Shown piece by piece: positions 1 through 13,191 of a DNA stretch of 64,000 nucleotides (position 1 is the stretch's first letter; the number at the start of each line of letters is the position of its first letter). The position numbers and the translations under genes are program-made. The notes beneath the pieces are model-generated. The model did not search any database, had not been told where the DNA came from, and was given only the letters and a program-made list of their open reading frames with translations. Source of the DNA: Megalopta genalis (lineage: Eukaryota; Arthropoda; Insecta; Hymenoptera; Halictidae); contig NW_027476274.1 of NCBI RefSeq assembly GCF_051020955.1, positions 62,001 through 126,000 of the forward strand. The letters are read 5' to 3'.

Positions 1-3000
1 TCAAATGCGATGTAGAAGTTATAGATTCAAATCCAAGCGCAACACACGATTTAGATTCAAATCAATACGATGTAGAAGGTTTAGCCTCAAATCCATGCGA
101 AACAAATGATTTACCTACAAACACTTGGGATATAAGTGATATAGCAGGAAATGAAGACGAATCAAACGGGAAAGCATCAGAATCCATGCGATACATATCA
201 TTTAACTTCAAATCGATACGAAGTAGAAGGCTTAGCTTCCAATCCATGCGAAACAAATGATTTAGCTTGAAACACTTGCGATATAAGTGATATAGCATCA
301 AATGCAGGCGAAACGAACGAGTTATCTTCAAATCCATGCGAAACACATGATTTAGATGCAAGTCAATGCGATGTAGAAGGTTTAGCTTCAAATCCATGCG
401 AAACTAATGATTTAGCATCAGATACTTGCGATGTAGAAGGTTTAGCTTCAAATCCAAGCGAAACACATGATTCAGCTTCAGATACTTGCGATATAAGTGA
501 TATAATTTCAAATGCAGACGAAACAAACGTGCTAGCTTCAACTCTATACGAAACACATTATTTAGCTTCAAAACAATGCGATGTGGTAGGTTTAGCTTCA
601 AACCAATGCGATGTAGAAGGTTTAGCGTCAAACCCATGCGAAACAAATGATTCAGGATCAAACACTTGGGATATAAGTGATATAGCTTCAAATGCAGACG
701 AATCAAACGAGATAGCTTCAAAATCCATGCGATTCACATCATTTAGCTTTCAATCCATGCGAAATAGAAGGCTTAGCTTCAAATCCACGCAAAACAAATG
801 TTTCAGCTTCAAATCAGTACGATGTAGAAGGTTTAGCTTCAAATTCATACGAAACAAATGATTTAGCTTCAGATACTAGCGATAGAAGTGATATAGCATC
901 GAATGCAGGCGAAACGAACGAGTTAGCTTCAAATCCATGCAAAACACATGATTTAGCTTGAAATCCATGCGAAGTGGAAGGCTTAGCTTCAAATCCATGC
1001 GAAACAAATGATTTAGGTTCAGATGCTTGCGATATAACTGATAAATTCAAATGTTGGGGAAACAAACGAGTTAGCAGCAAATCCATGCAAAACACATGAT
1101 TTAGCTGCAAATCAATCCGATGTAAAAGGTTTAGCTTCAAATCCAAGCGAAACACATGATTTAGCTTCAAATCAATGCGATGCATCAGGTTTAGCTTCAA
1201 ATCCATGCGAAACAAATTATTTAGCATCAAACACTTGGGATATAAGTTTTATAGCTTCAAATGCAGACGAATCAAACGAGTTAGCTTCAAAATCCATGCG
1301 ATACACATCATTTAGCTTTAAATCCATGCGAAATAGAAGGCTTAGCTTCAAATCCATGCAAAACAAATGATTCAGCTTCAAATCAATACGATGTAGAAGG
1401 TTTAGCTTCAAATCCATGCGAAACAAATGATTTAGGTTCAGATACTTGCGATACATTGATATTGCTTCAAATGCAGGCGAAACTAGCGAATTAGCTTCAA
1501 ATCCCTGCGAAACAAATGATTTAGCTTCAAACACTTGGGATATAAGTGATATAGCTTCAAATGCAGACGAAACAAACGAGTTAGCTTCAAAGCCAAGCGA
1601 ATCACATGACTTAGCTTCAAATCAATGCGATTTAGAAGTTTTAGCTTCAAATCCATGCGAAACACATGATTTAGCTGCAAATCAAAGTGGTGTAGAAGGT
1701 ATATCTTCAAATCCAAACGAAACACATGATTTAGCTTCAAATCAATGCGATGTAGAAGTTATAGATTCAAATCCAAGTGCAACACTTGATTTAGCTTCAA
1801 ATCAATGCGATGTAGAAGGATTAGCCTCAAATCCATGCGAAACAAATTATTTACCTACAAACACTTGGGATATAAGTGATATAGCAGGAAATGCAGACGA
1901 ATCAAACGAGTTAGCTTCAAAATCCATGCGATACACATCATTTCGCTTTAAATCCATGCGAAGTAGAAGGCTTAGCTTCAAATCCATGCGAAACAAATGA
2001 TTTAGGTTCAGATACTTGCGATACATTGATATTGCTTCAAATGCAGTCGAAACTAACGAGTTAGCTTCATATCCATGCAAAATACATGATTTAGCTTCAA
2101 ATCAATGCGTTGTAGAAGATTAAACTTCAAATCTGTACGAAACAAATGATTTAGCTTCAGATACTTGCGATATTAGTGATATAGCATCAAATGCAGGCGA
2201 AACGACCGAGTTAACTTCAAATCCATGCGAAACAGATGATTTAGCTGCAAATCAATGCGATGTAGAGGGTTTAGCTTCAAATCCATGCGAAACAAATGAT
2301 TTAGCTTTAAATCCATGCGAAGTAGATGGCTTAGCTTCAAATCCATGCGAAACAAATGATTTAGCATCAGATACTTGCGATATAACTGATATAATTTCAA
2401 ATGCAGGGGGAACAAACGAGTTAGCATCAAATCCATGCAAAACACATGATTAAGCTTCGAATCAATGCTATGTAGAAGGATTAGCTTCAAATCCATGCGA
2501 AACAAATGATTTACCTACAAACGCTTGGGATATAAGTGATATAGCAGGAAATGCAGACGAATCAAACGGGGAAGCTTCAAAATCCATGCGATACATATCA
2601 TTTAACTTCAAATCGATACGAAGTAGAAGGCTTAGCTGCAAATCCATGCGAAACAAATGATTTAGGTTCAGATACTTGCGATACATTGATATTGCTACAA
2701 ATGCAGGTGAAACTAACGAGTTAGCTTCAAATCCAAGCGAAACACATGATTTAGCCTCAAATCATTGCGATGTAGAAAGTATAGCTTCAAATCCATGCGA
2801 AACAAATGATTTAGCTTCAAACACTTGCGATATAAGTGATATAGCATCAAATGCAGGCGAAACGAACGAGTTAGCGTCTAATCCATGCGAAACACATGAT
2901 TTAGATGCAAATCAATGCGATGTAGAAGGTTTAGCTTCAAATCCATGCGAAATTAATGATTTAGCATCAGATACTTGCGATATAACCGAAATAGCTTCAA

Positions 3001-3430
3001 ATGTAGGGGAAACAAACGAGTTAGCATTAATTCCATGCAAAACACATGATTTAGCTTCAAATCAAAGCGATGTAGAAGGTATATCTTCAAATCCAAACAA
3101 AACACATGATTTAGCTTCAAATCAATGCGATGTAGAAGTTATAGATTCAAATCCAAGCGCAACACATGATTTAGCTTCAAATCAATACAATGTAGAAGGT
3201 TTAGCCTCAAATCCATGCGAAACAAATGATTTACCTACAAACACTTGGGATATAAGTGATATAGCAGGAAATGCAGACGAATCAAACGGGGAAGCTTCAA
3301 AATCCATGCGATACATTTCATTTAACTTCAAGTCGATACGAAGTAGAAGGCTTAGCTTCAAATCCATGCGAAACAAATGATTTAGCATCAGATACTTGCG
3401 ATATAACTGAAATAGCTTCAAATGCAGGGG
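1..3430. repeat. Large duplication I, copy 1 (left end cut by window)
   Basis: This block matches 5403-8772 almost base for base, at an offset of 5402 bp up to about 2300 and 5342 bp afterwards. By eye the only differences are a 60-bp (two-unit) stretch near 2300-2360 that is missing from copy 2, and two substitutions near 2756-2764. Identity breaks at about 3430, where the two copies carry different E-type units. Because the window begins inside this copy, the true left boundary is unknown. Confidence 0.93.
2721..2870 (+). repeat. Exemplar 150-bp higher-order repeat (A-B-C-D-E)
   Basis: This is a clean example of the second-level period. Five consecutive 30-bp units read LASNPSETHD (2721-2750), LASNHCDVES (2751-2780), IASNPCETND (2781-2810), LASNTCDISD (2811-2840) and IASNAGETNE (2841-2870). 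The same order recurs through the window, with frequent insertion or loss of A/B-type units. The first position of a unit alternates between T and A (L or I at residue 1) according to type, which helps to phase the higher-order repeat. Confidence 0.9.
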
Positions 3431-5402
3431 GAACAAACGAGTTAGCATCAAATCCATGCAAAACACATGATTTAACTTCAAATCGATACGAAGTAGAAGG
3501 CTTAGCTTCCAATCCATGCGAAACAAATGATTTAGCTTGAAACACTTGCGATATAAGTGATATAGCATCAAATGCAGGCGAAACGAACGAGTTATCTTCA
3601 CATCCATGCGAAACACATGATTTAGATGCAAGTCAATACGATGTAGAAGGTTTAGCTTCAAATCCATGCGAAACTAATGATTTAGCATCAGATACTTGCG
3701 ATATAACTGATATAGCTTCAAATGCAGGGGAAACAAACGAGTTAGCTTCAAATCCATGCGAAACGCATGATTTAGCTGCAAATCAATGCGATGTAGAAGG
3801 TTTAGCTTCAAATCCATGCGAAACAAATGATTTAGTATCAGATAATTGCGACATAACTGAAATAGCTTCAAATGCAGGGGAAACATACGAGTTAGCATCA
3901 ATTCCATGCAAAACACATGATTTAGCTTCAAATCAAAGCGATGTAGAAGGTGTATCTTCAAATCCAAACGAAACACATGATTAAGCTTCAAATCAATGCG
4001 ACGTAGAAGGTATAGTTTCAAATCCAAGCGCAATACATGATTTAGCTTCAAATCAATGCGATGTAAAAGGTTTATCTTCAAATCCATGCGAGACAAATGA
4101 TTTAGCTTCAAGCACTTGTGATATAAGTGATATAGCTGCAAATGCAGACGAATCAAACGGGGTAGCTTCAAAATCCATGCTATACATATCATTTAGCTTC
4201 AAATCGATACGATGTAGAAGGTTTAGCTTCAAATCCATGCGAAACTAATGATTTAGCTGCAAATCAATGCGATGTAGATGGTTTAGCTTCAAATCCATGG
4301 GAAACAAATGATTTAGCTTCAGATACTTGCGATACATTGATATTGCTTCAAATGCAGGCGAAACTAACGAGTTAGCTTCAAATCCAAGCGAAGTAGATGG
4401 CTTAGCCTCAAATCCATGCGAAACAAATGATTTAGCATCAGATACTTGCGATATAACTGATATCATTTCAAATGCAGGGGGAACAAACGAGTTAGCATCA
4501 AATCCATGCAAAACACATGATTTAGCTTCGAATCAATGCGATGTAGAAGGTTTAGCTCCAAATCCATGCGAAACAAATGATTTAGCATCAGATACTTGCG
4601 ATATAACTGATATAGCTTCAAATGCAGACAAATCAAACGAGTTAGCTTCAAAATCCATGCGATACACATCATTTCGCTTTAAATCCATGCTAAGTAGAAG
4701 GCTTAGCTTCAAATCCATGCGAAACAAATGATTTAGGTTGAGATACTTGCGATACATTGACATTGCTTCAAATGCAGTCGAAACTAACGAGTTAGCTTCA
4801 AATCCATTCAAAATACATGATTTAGCTTCAAATCAATGCGATGTAGAAAGTTAAACTTCAAATCTATACGAAACAAATGATTTAGCTTCAGTTACTTGCG
4901 ATATAAGTGATATAGCATCAAATGCAGGCGAAACGACCGAGTTAGCTTCAAATCCATGCGAAACACATGATTTAGCTGCAAATCAATGCGATGTAGAAGG
5001 TATAGCTTCAAATCCAAGCGAAACACATGATTTAGCTTCAAATCAATGCGATGTAGAAGGTTTAGCTTCAAATCCATGTGAAACAAATGATTTAGCTTCA
5101 AACAATTGCGATATAAGTGATATAGCATCAAATGCAGGCGAAACGAACGAGTTAGCTTCAAATCCATGCGAAACACATGGTTTAGATGCAAATCAATGCG
5201 ATGTAGAAGGTTTAGCTTCAAATCCAGGCGAAACAAATGATTTAGCATCAGATACTTGCGATATAACCGAAATAGCTTCAAATGCAGGGGAAACAAACGA
5301 GTTAGCATTAATTCCATGCAAAACACATGATTTAGCTTCAAATCAAAGCGATGTAGAAGGTATATCTTCAAATCCAAACGAAACACATGATTTAGCTTCA
5401 AA
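3431..5402. repeat. Array segment between the two copies of duplication I
   Basis: Tandem 30-bp units with no other content. About 3460-3710 repeats 190-440 (offset 3270 bp), including the unusual pieces GAGTTATCTTCA and GATGCAAGTCAAT. About 4900-5380 is closely similar to 9645-10120 (offset near 4743 bp). A single extra A near 5408 (CAAATCAAATGCG) marks the junction into copy 2 of duplication I. The same extra base lies at position 5 of the window. Confidence 0.85.
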
Positions 5403-8400
5403 TCAAATGCGATGTAGAAGTTATAGATTCAAATCCAAGCGCAACACACGATTTAGATTCAAATCAATACGATGTAGAAGGTTTAGCCTCAAATCCATGC
5501 GAAACAAATGATTTACCTACAAACACTTGGGATATAAGTGATATAGCAGGAAATGAAGACGAATCAAACGGGAAAGCATCAGAATCCATGCGATACATAT
5601 CATTTAACTTCAAATCGATACGAAGTAGAAGGCTTAGCTTCCAATCCATGCGAAACAAATGATTTAGCTTGAAACACTTGCGATATAAGTGATATAGCAT
5701 CAAATGCAGGCGAAACGAACGAGTTATCTTCAAATCCATGCGAAACACATGATTTAGATGCAAGTCAATGCGATGTAGAAGGTTTAGCTTCAAATCCATG
5801 CGAAACTAATGATTTAGCATCAGATACTTGCGATGTAGAAGGTTTAGCTTCAAATCCAAGCGAAACACATGATTCAGCTTCAGATACTTGCGATATAAGT
5901 GATATAATTTCAAATGCAGACGAAACAAACGTGCTAGCTTCAACTCTATACGAAACACATTATTTAGCTTCAAAACAATGCGATGTGGTAGGTTTAGCTT
6001 CAAACCAATGCGATGTAGAAGGTTTAGCGTCAAACCCATGCGAAACAAATGATTCAGGATCAAACACTTGGGATATAAGTGATATAGCTTCAAATGCAGA
6101 CGAATCAAACGAGATAGCTTCAAAATCCATGCGATTCACATCATTTAGCTTTCAATCCATGCGAAATAGAAGGCTTAGCTTCAAATCCACGCAAAACAAA
6201 TGTTTCAGCTTCAAATCAGTACGATGTAGAAGGTTTAGCTTCAAATTCATACGAAACAAATGATTTAGCTTCAGATACTAGCGATAGAAGTGATATAGCA
6301 TCGAATGCAGGCGAAACGAACGAGTTAGCTTCAAATCCATGCAAAACACATGATTTAGCTTGAAATCCATGCGAAGTGGAAGGCTTAGCTTCAAATCCAT
6401 GCGAAACAAATGATTTAGGTTCAGATGCTTGCGATATAACTGATAAATTCAAATGTTGGGGAAACAAACGAGTTAGCAGCAAATCCATGCAAAACACATG
6501 ATTTAGCTGCAAATCAATCCGATGTAAAAGGTTTAGCTTCAAATCCAAGCGAAACACATGATTTAGCTTCAAATCAATGCGATGCATCAGGTTTAGCTTC
6601 AAATCCATGCGAAACAAATTATTTAGCATCAAACACTTGGGATATAAGTTTTATAGCTTCAAATGCAGACGAATCAAACGAGTTAGCTTCAAAATCCATG
6701 CGATACACATCATTTAGCTTTAAATCCATGCGAAATAGAAGGCTTAGCTTCAAATCCATGCAAAACAAATGATTCAGCTTCAAATCAATACGATGTAGAA
6801 GGTTTAGCTTCAAATCCATGCGAAACAAATGATTTAGGTTCAGATACTTGCGATACATTGATATTGCTTCAAATGCAGGCGAAACTAGCGAATTAGCTTC
6901 AAATCCCTGCGAAACAAATGATTTAGCTTCAAACACTTGGGATATAAGTGATATAGCTTCAAATGCAGACGAAACAAACGAGTTAGCTTCAAAGCCAAGC
7001 GAATCACATGACTTAGCTTCAAATCAATGCGATTTAGAAGTTTTAGCTTCAAATCCATGCGAAACACATGATTTAGCTGCAAATCAAAGTGGTGTAGAAG
7101 GTATATCTTCAAATCCAAACGAAACACATGATTTAGCTTCAAATCAATGCGATGTAGAAGTTATAGATTCAAATCCAAGTGCAACACTTGATTTAGCTTC
7201 AAATCAATGCGATGTAGAAGGATTAGCCTCAAATCCATGCGAAACAAATTATTTACCTACAAACACTTGGGATATAAGTGATATAGCAGGAAATGCAGAC
7301 GAATCAAACGAGTTAGCTTCAAAATCCATGCGATACACATCATTTCGCTTTAAATCCATGCGAAGTAGAAGGCTTAGCTTCAAATCCATGCGAAACAAAT
7401 GATTTAGGTTCAGATACTTGCGATACATTGATATTGCTTCAAATGCAGTCGAAACTAACGAGTTAGCTTCATATCCATGCAAAATACATGATTTAGCTTC
7501 AAATCAATGCGTTGTAGAAGATTAAACTTCAAATCTGTACGAAACAAATGATTTAGCTTCAGATACTTGCGATATTAGTGATATAGCATCAAATGCAGGC
7601 GAAACGACCGAGTTAACTTCAAATCCATGCGAAACAGATGATTTAGCTGCAAATCAATGCGATGTAGAGGGTTTAGCTTCAAATCCATGCGAAACAAATG
7701 ATTTAGCATCAGATACTTGCGATATAACTGATATAATTTCAAATGCAGGGGGAACAAACGAGTTAGCATCAAATCCATGCAAAACACATGATTAAGCTTC
7801 GAATCAATGCTATGTAGAAGGATTAGCTTCAAATCCATGCGAAACAAATGATTTACCTACAAACGCTTGGGATATAAGTGATATAGCAGGAAATGCAGAC
7901 GAATCAAACGGGGAAGCTTCAAAATCCATGCGATACATATCATTTAACTTCAAATCGATACGAAGTAGAAGGCTTAGCTGCAAATCCATGCGAAACAAAT
8001 GATTTAGGTTCAGATACTTGCGATACATTGATATTGCTACAAATGCAGGTGAAACTAACGAGTTAGCTTCAAATCCAAGCGAAACACATGATTTAGCTTC
8101 AAATCAATGCGATGTAGAAAGTATAGCTTCAAATCCATGCGAAACAAATGATTTAGCTTCAAACACTTGCGATATAAGTGATATAGCATCAAATGCAGGC
8201 GAAACGAACGAGTTAGCGTCTAATCCATGCGAAACACATGATTTAGATGCAAATCAATGCGATGTAGAAGGTTTAGCTTCAAATCCATGCGAAATTAATG
8301 ATTTAGCATCAGATACTTGCGATATAACCGAAATAGCTTCAAATGTAGGGGAAACAAACGAGTTAGCATTAATTCCATGCAAAACACATGATTTAGCTTC

Positions 8401-8772
8401 AAATCAAAGCGATGTAGAAGGTATATCTTCAAATCCAAACAAAACACATGATTTAGCTTCAAATCAATGCGATGTAGAAGTTATAGATTCAAATCCAAGC
8501 GCAACACATGATTTAGCTTCAAATCAATACAATGTAGAAGGTTTAGCCTCAAATCCATGCGAAACAAATGATTTACCTACAAACACTTGGGATATAAGTG
8601 ATATAGCAGGAAATGCAGACGAATCAAACGGGGAAGCTTCAAAATCCATGCGATACATTTCATTTAACTTCAAGTCGATACGAAGTAGAAGGCTTAGCTT
8701 CAAATCCATGCGAAACAAATGATTTAGCATCAGATACTTGCGATATAACTGAAATAGCTTCAAATGCAGGGG
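5403..8772. repeat. Large duplication I, copy 2
   Basis: Near-identical repeat of 1-3430. It lacks the 60 bp found in copy 1 near 2300-2360; the cut falls at about 7709 and removes exactly two units, as expected of in-register unequal exchange or slippage. Rare shared oddities (for example AAATTCAAATGTTGGGG near 6445, and the D-type unit with TGTTTCAGC near 6205) are present in both copies. This shows recent duplication of an already diverged block. Confidence 0.93.
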
Positions 8773-9413
8773 AAACAAACGAGTTAGCATCAATTCCATG
8801 CGAAACACATGATTTAGCTGCTAATCAAAGCGATGTACAAGGTATATCTTCAAATCCAAACGAAACACATGATTTAGCTTCAAATCAATGCGATGTAGAA
8901 GGTATAGATTCAAATCCAAGCGCAACACTTGATTTACCTTCAAATCAATGCGATGTAGAAGGTTTAGCTTCAAATCCATGCGAGACAAATGATTTAGCAT
9001 CAGATACTTGCGATATAACCGAAATAGCTTCAAATGCAGGGGAAACAAACGAGTTAGCATCAATTCCATGCAAAACACATGATTTAGCTTCAAATCAAAG
9101 CGATGTAGAAGGTATATCTTCAAATCCAAACGAAACACATGATTTAGCTTCAAATCAATGCGATGTAGAAGTTATAGATCCAAATCCATGCGAAACAAAT
9201 GATTTAGCTTCAAATCAATACGATGTAGAAGGTTTAGCCTCAAATCCATGCGAAACAAATGATTTACCTACAAACACTTGGGATATAAGTGATATAGCAG
9301 GAAATGCAGACGAATCAAACGGGGAAGCTTCAAAATCCATGCGATACAAATCATTTAACTTCAAATCGACACGAAGTAGAAGGCTTAGCTTCAAATCCAT
9401 GCGAAACAAATGA
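8613..9413 (+). other. Longest + strand open frame (266 codons), probably not a gene
   Basis: It starts inside a frameshifted cassette (MQTNQTGKLQ...) and ends in the next one (...RLSFKSMRNK and stop). Between them it reads about 20 decapeptides of the LASNPCETND family: acidic, polar, with one cysteine in most repeats and no signal peptide, membrane segment or known domain. Both ends are set by the same +1 indel, so the frame is defined by array structure rather than gene signals. No promoter or translation context was recognised. A true repeat protein cannot be excluded. Confidence 0.12.
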
Positions 9414-10380
9414 TTTAGCATCAGATACTTGCGATAAAACTGAAATAGCTTCAAATGCAGGGGAAACAAACGAGTTAGCATCAATTCCATGCGAAACACA
9501 TGATTTAGCTGCAAATCAATGCGATGTAGAAGGTATAGCTTCAAATCCAAGCGAAACACATGATTTAGCTTCACATCAATGCGATGTAGAAGGTTTAGCT
9601 TCAAATCCATGCGAAACAAATGATTTAGCTTCAAACACTTGCGATATAAGTGATATAGCATCAAATGCAGGCGAAACGAACGAGTTAGCTTCAAATCCAT
9701 GCGAAACACATGATTTAGCTGCAAATCAATGCGATGTAGAAGGTATAGCTTCAAATCCAAGCGAAACACATCATTTAGCTTCAAATCAATGCGATGTAGA
9801 AGGTTTAGCTTCAAATCCATGCGAAACAAATTATTTAGCTTCAAACACTTGAGATATAAGGGATATAGCATCAAATGCAGGCGAAACGAACGAGTTAGCT
9901 TCAAATCCATGCGAAACACATGATTTAGATGCAAATCAATGCGATGTAGAAGGTTTAGCTTCAAATCCATGCGAAACAAATGATTTAGCATCAGATACTT
10001 GCGATATAACCGAAATAGCTTCAAATGCAGGGGAAACAAACGAGTTAGCATTAATTCCATGCAAAACACATGATTTAGCTTCAAATCAAAGCGATGTAGA
10101 AGGTATAGCTTCAAATCCAAGCGAAACACATGATTTAGCTTCACATCAATGCGATGTAGAAGGTTTAGCTTCAAATCCATGCGAAACAAATGATTTAGCT
10201 TCAAATACTTGCGATATAAATGATATAGCTACAAATGCAGGCGAAACGAACGGGTTAGCTTCAAATACAAGCGAAAAACATGATTTATCTTCAAATCAAT
10301 GCGATGCAGAAGGTGTAGCTACAAATTCATGCGAAAGAAATTATTTAGTTTCAGATTCTTGCGATATAAGTGATATAGCT
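8773..10380. repeat. Array segment rich in B and PSETHD units
   Basis: Continuous 30-bp units after the end of duplication I. It contains short tandem near-copies, for example 9480-9660 and 9690-9840, both reading LAANQCDVEG IASNPSETHD LASxQCDVEG LASNPCETND. Near 10230-10380 units become more divergent (GAAAAACATGATTTATC, GATGCAGAAGGTGTAGC). Open frames cross this segment on both strands, but no gene signals are seen. Confidence 0.85.
9215..10204 (-). other. - strand open frame, 329 codons of HLFRMDLKLN-type repeats
   Basis: Read on the - strand, the units give a basic, leucine-rich decapeptide such as HLFRMDLKLN, LLHRIDLKLN, RLFPLHLKLF and HLYRKYLKLN. Toward its C-terminus the frame slides into the alternative - strand frame (SFVSHGFEAK type) at a single-base indel. 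No known domain is recognised. It is listed because it is one of the longer uninterrupted frames. Most likely it is open simply because the 30-bp period has no stop in this frame. Confidence 0.12.
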
Positions 10381-12840
10381 ACAAATGCAGGGGAAACATA
10401 CGAGTTAGCATCAAATCCATGCAAAAAACATGATTTAGTTTCAAATCAATGCGACGTAGACGGTTTAGCTTCAAATCCAAGCGAAACACATGATTTAGCT
10501 TCAAATCAATGCGATGTAGAAGGTATAGCTTCAAATCCAAGCGAATCACATGATTTAGCTTCAATTCAAAGCGATGTAGAAGGTATATCTTCAAATCCAA
10601 ACGAAACACATGATTTAGCTTCAAATCAATGCGATGTAGAAGGTATAGATTCAAATCCAAGCGCAACACATGATTTAGCTTCAAATCAATGCGAAACAAA
10701 TGATTTACCTACAAACACTTGGGATATAAGTGATATAGAAGGAAATGCAGACGAATCAAACGGGGAAGCTCCAAAATCCATGCGATACATATCATTTAAC
10801 TTGAAATCGATACGAAGTAGAAGGCTTAGCTTCAAATCCATGCGAAACAAATGATTTAGGTTCAGATACTTGCGACACATTGATATTGCTTCAAATGCAG
10901 GCGAAACTAACAAGTTAGCTTCAAATGCATGCAAAACACATGATTTAGCTTCAAACACTTGGGATATAAGTGATATAGCTTCAAATGCAGACGAAACAAA
11001 CGAGTTAGCTTCAAAGCCAAGCGAATCACATGATTTAGCTGTAAATCAATGCGATGTAGAAGGTTTTGCTTCAAATCCATGCGAGACAAATGATTTAGCA
11101 TCAGATACTTGCGATATAACTGATATAGCTTCAAATGCAGGGGAAACAAACGAGTTAGCATAAAATCCATGCAAAACACATGATTTAGCTTCAAATCAAT
11201 GCGATGTAGAAGGTTTAGCTTCAAATCCATGCGAAATAAATGATTTACCTACAAACACTTGGGATATAAGTGATATAGCAGGAAATGGAGACGAATGAAA
11301 CGGGGAAGCTTCAAAATCAGTGCGATACATATCATTTAACTTCAAATCGATACGAAGTAGAAGGCTTAGCTTCAAATCCATGCGAAACAAATGATTTAGG
11401 TTCAGATACTTGGGATACATTGATATTGCTTCAAATGCAGGCAAAACTAACGAGTTAGCTTCAAATCCATGCGAAATACATGATTTAACTTGAAATCGAT
11501 GCGATGCAGAAGGTTAAACTTCAAATCTATACGAAACAAATGATTTAGCTTCAGATACTTGCGATATAAGTGATATAGCATCAAATGCAGGCGAAACGAC
11601 CGAGTTAGCTCCAAATCCATGCGAAACACATGATTTAGCTGCAAATCAATGCGATGTAGAAGGTTTAGCTTCAAATCCATGCGAAACAAATGATTTAGCT
11701 TTAAATCCATGCGAAGTAGAAGGCTTAGCTTCAAATCCATGCGAAACTAATGATTTAGCATCAGATACTTGCGATATAACTGATATAGCTTCAAATGCAG
11801 GGGGAACAAACGAGTTAGCACCAATTCCATGCAAAACACATGATTTAGCTTCAAATCAATGCAATGTAGAAGGTTTAGCTTCAAATCCATGCGTAACAAA
11901 TGATTTAGCTTCAAACACTTGTGATATAAGTGATATAGCTGCAAATGCAGACGAAACAAACGGGATAGCTTCAAAATCCATGCGATACATATCATTTAGC
12001 TTCAAATCAATACGAAGTAGAAAGATTAGCTTCTGATCCATGCGAAACAAATGGTTTATCTTGAAATACTTGTGATATTCATGATTTTGCTTCAACTGCA
12101 TGCGAAACAAACGAGTTTGCTTTAAATCCAAGCCAAACACATGATCTAGTTTCAAATCAATGCGAAGCTGAAGGCTTGGCTACAAATCCATGCGAAACAC
12201 ATGATTTAGCTGCAAATCAATGCGATGTAGAAGGTTTTAGCTTCAAATCCATGCGAAACAAATGATTTAGCATCAGATACTGGCGATATAACTGATATAG
12301 CTTCAAATGCAGGGAAAACAAACGAGTTAGCATCAAATCCATGCAAAACACATGATTTAGCTGCAAATCAATGCGATGTAGATGGTTTAGCTTCAAATCC
12401 ATGCGAAACAAATGATTTAGCATCAGATACTTGCGATATAACTGATATATTATCAAATGCAGGGGAAACAAACGAGTTAGCATCAATTCCATGCAAAACA
12501 CATGATTCAGCTTGAAATCAAAGCGATGTAGAAGGTATATCTTCAAATCCAAACGAAACACATGATTTAGCTTCAAATCAATAGGATGTAGAAGGTATAG
12601 CTTCAAATCCAAGCGAAACACATGATTTAGCTTCAAATCAAAGCGATGTAGAAGGTATATCTTCAAATCCAAACGAAACACATGATTTAGCTTCAAATCA
12701 ATGCGATGTAGAAGGTATAGCTTCAAATCCAAGAGCAACACATGATTTAGCTTCAAATCAATGCGTAGTAGAAGGTTTAGCTTCAAATTAATGCGGAACA
12801 AATGATTGAGGTTCAGATATTTGCGATAAAAGTGATATAG
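10381..12840. repeat. Large duplication II, copy 1
   Basis: Direct tandem partner of 12841-15331, with an offset of 2462 bp at the left end and 2491-2492 bp over most of its length. At 10681-10710 copy 1 carries a hybrid unit: the first half is type B (TCAAATCAATGCG) and the second half type C (AAACAAATGAT). It therefore has 30 bp less than copy 2, which keeps both units at 13141-13200. An extra T near 12234 is also private to copy 1. Confidence 0.92.
11999..12190. repeat. Divergent sub-module, copy 1
   Basis: About six units that depart strongly from consensus, with pieces such as GATTAGCTTCTGATCC, GATATTCATGATTTTGC, GAGTTTGCTTTAAATCC and GAAGCTGAAGGCTTGGC. The 30-bp phase is kept. The same block occurs near 14491, 21393 and 29706, which makes it a good landmark for tracing the large duplications. 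No function is recognised. Confidence 0.85.
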
Positions 12841-13191
12841 CTTCAAATGCAGGAGAAACAATCGAGTTAGCATCAAATCCATGCAAAAAACATGATTTAG
12901 TTTCAAATCAATGCGACGTAGACGGTTCAGCTTCGAATCCAAGCGAAACACATGATTTAGCTTCAAATCAATGCGATGTAGAAGGTATAGCTTCAAATCC
13001 AAGCGAATCACATGATTTAGCTTCAATTCAAAGCGATGTAGAAGGTATATCTTCAAATCCAAACGAAACACATGATTTAGCTTCAAATCAATGCGATGTA
13101 GAAGGTATAGATTCAAATCCAAGCGCAACACATGATTTAGCTTCAAATCAATGCGATGTAGAAGGTTTAGCATCAAATCCATGCGAAACAA
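12217..13191 (-). other. - strand open frame, 324 codons of HLFRMDLKLN-type repeats
   Basis: Uninterrupted leucine/arginine-rich decapeptides (HVLRLDLNLY, LLHRIDLKLN, HVFRLDLKIY and similar) spanning the junction of the two copies of duplication II. The corresponding position one period earlier (10379-10699) keeps only 106 codons of the same frame because its phase differs. Near-identical DNA therefore does not preserve the frame, which argues against selection for this product. Confidence 0.1.

Noticed and set aside
2676..3380. + strand 234-codon frame (and its copy at 8018-8722) as a gene
   Set aside because: Start and end both coincide with the -1 and +1 indels of the recurring cassette. 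The frame is bounded by array structure and repeats only the LASNPCETND family.
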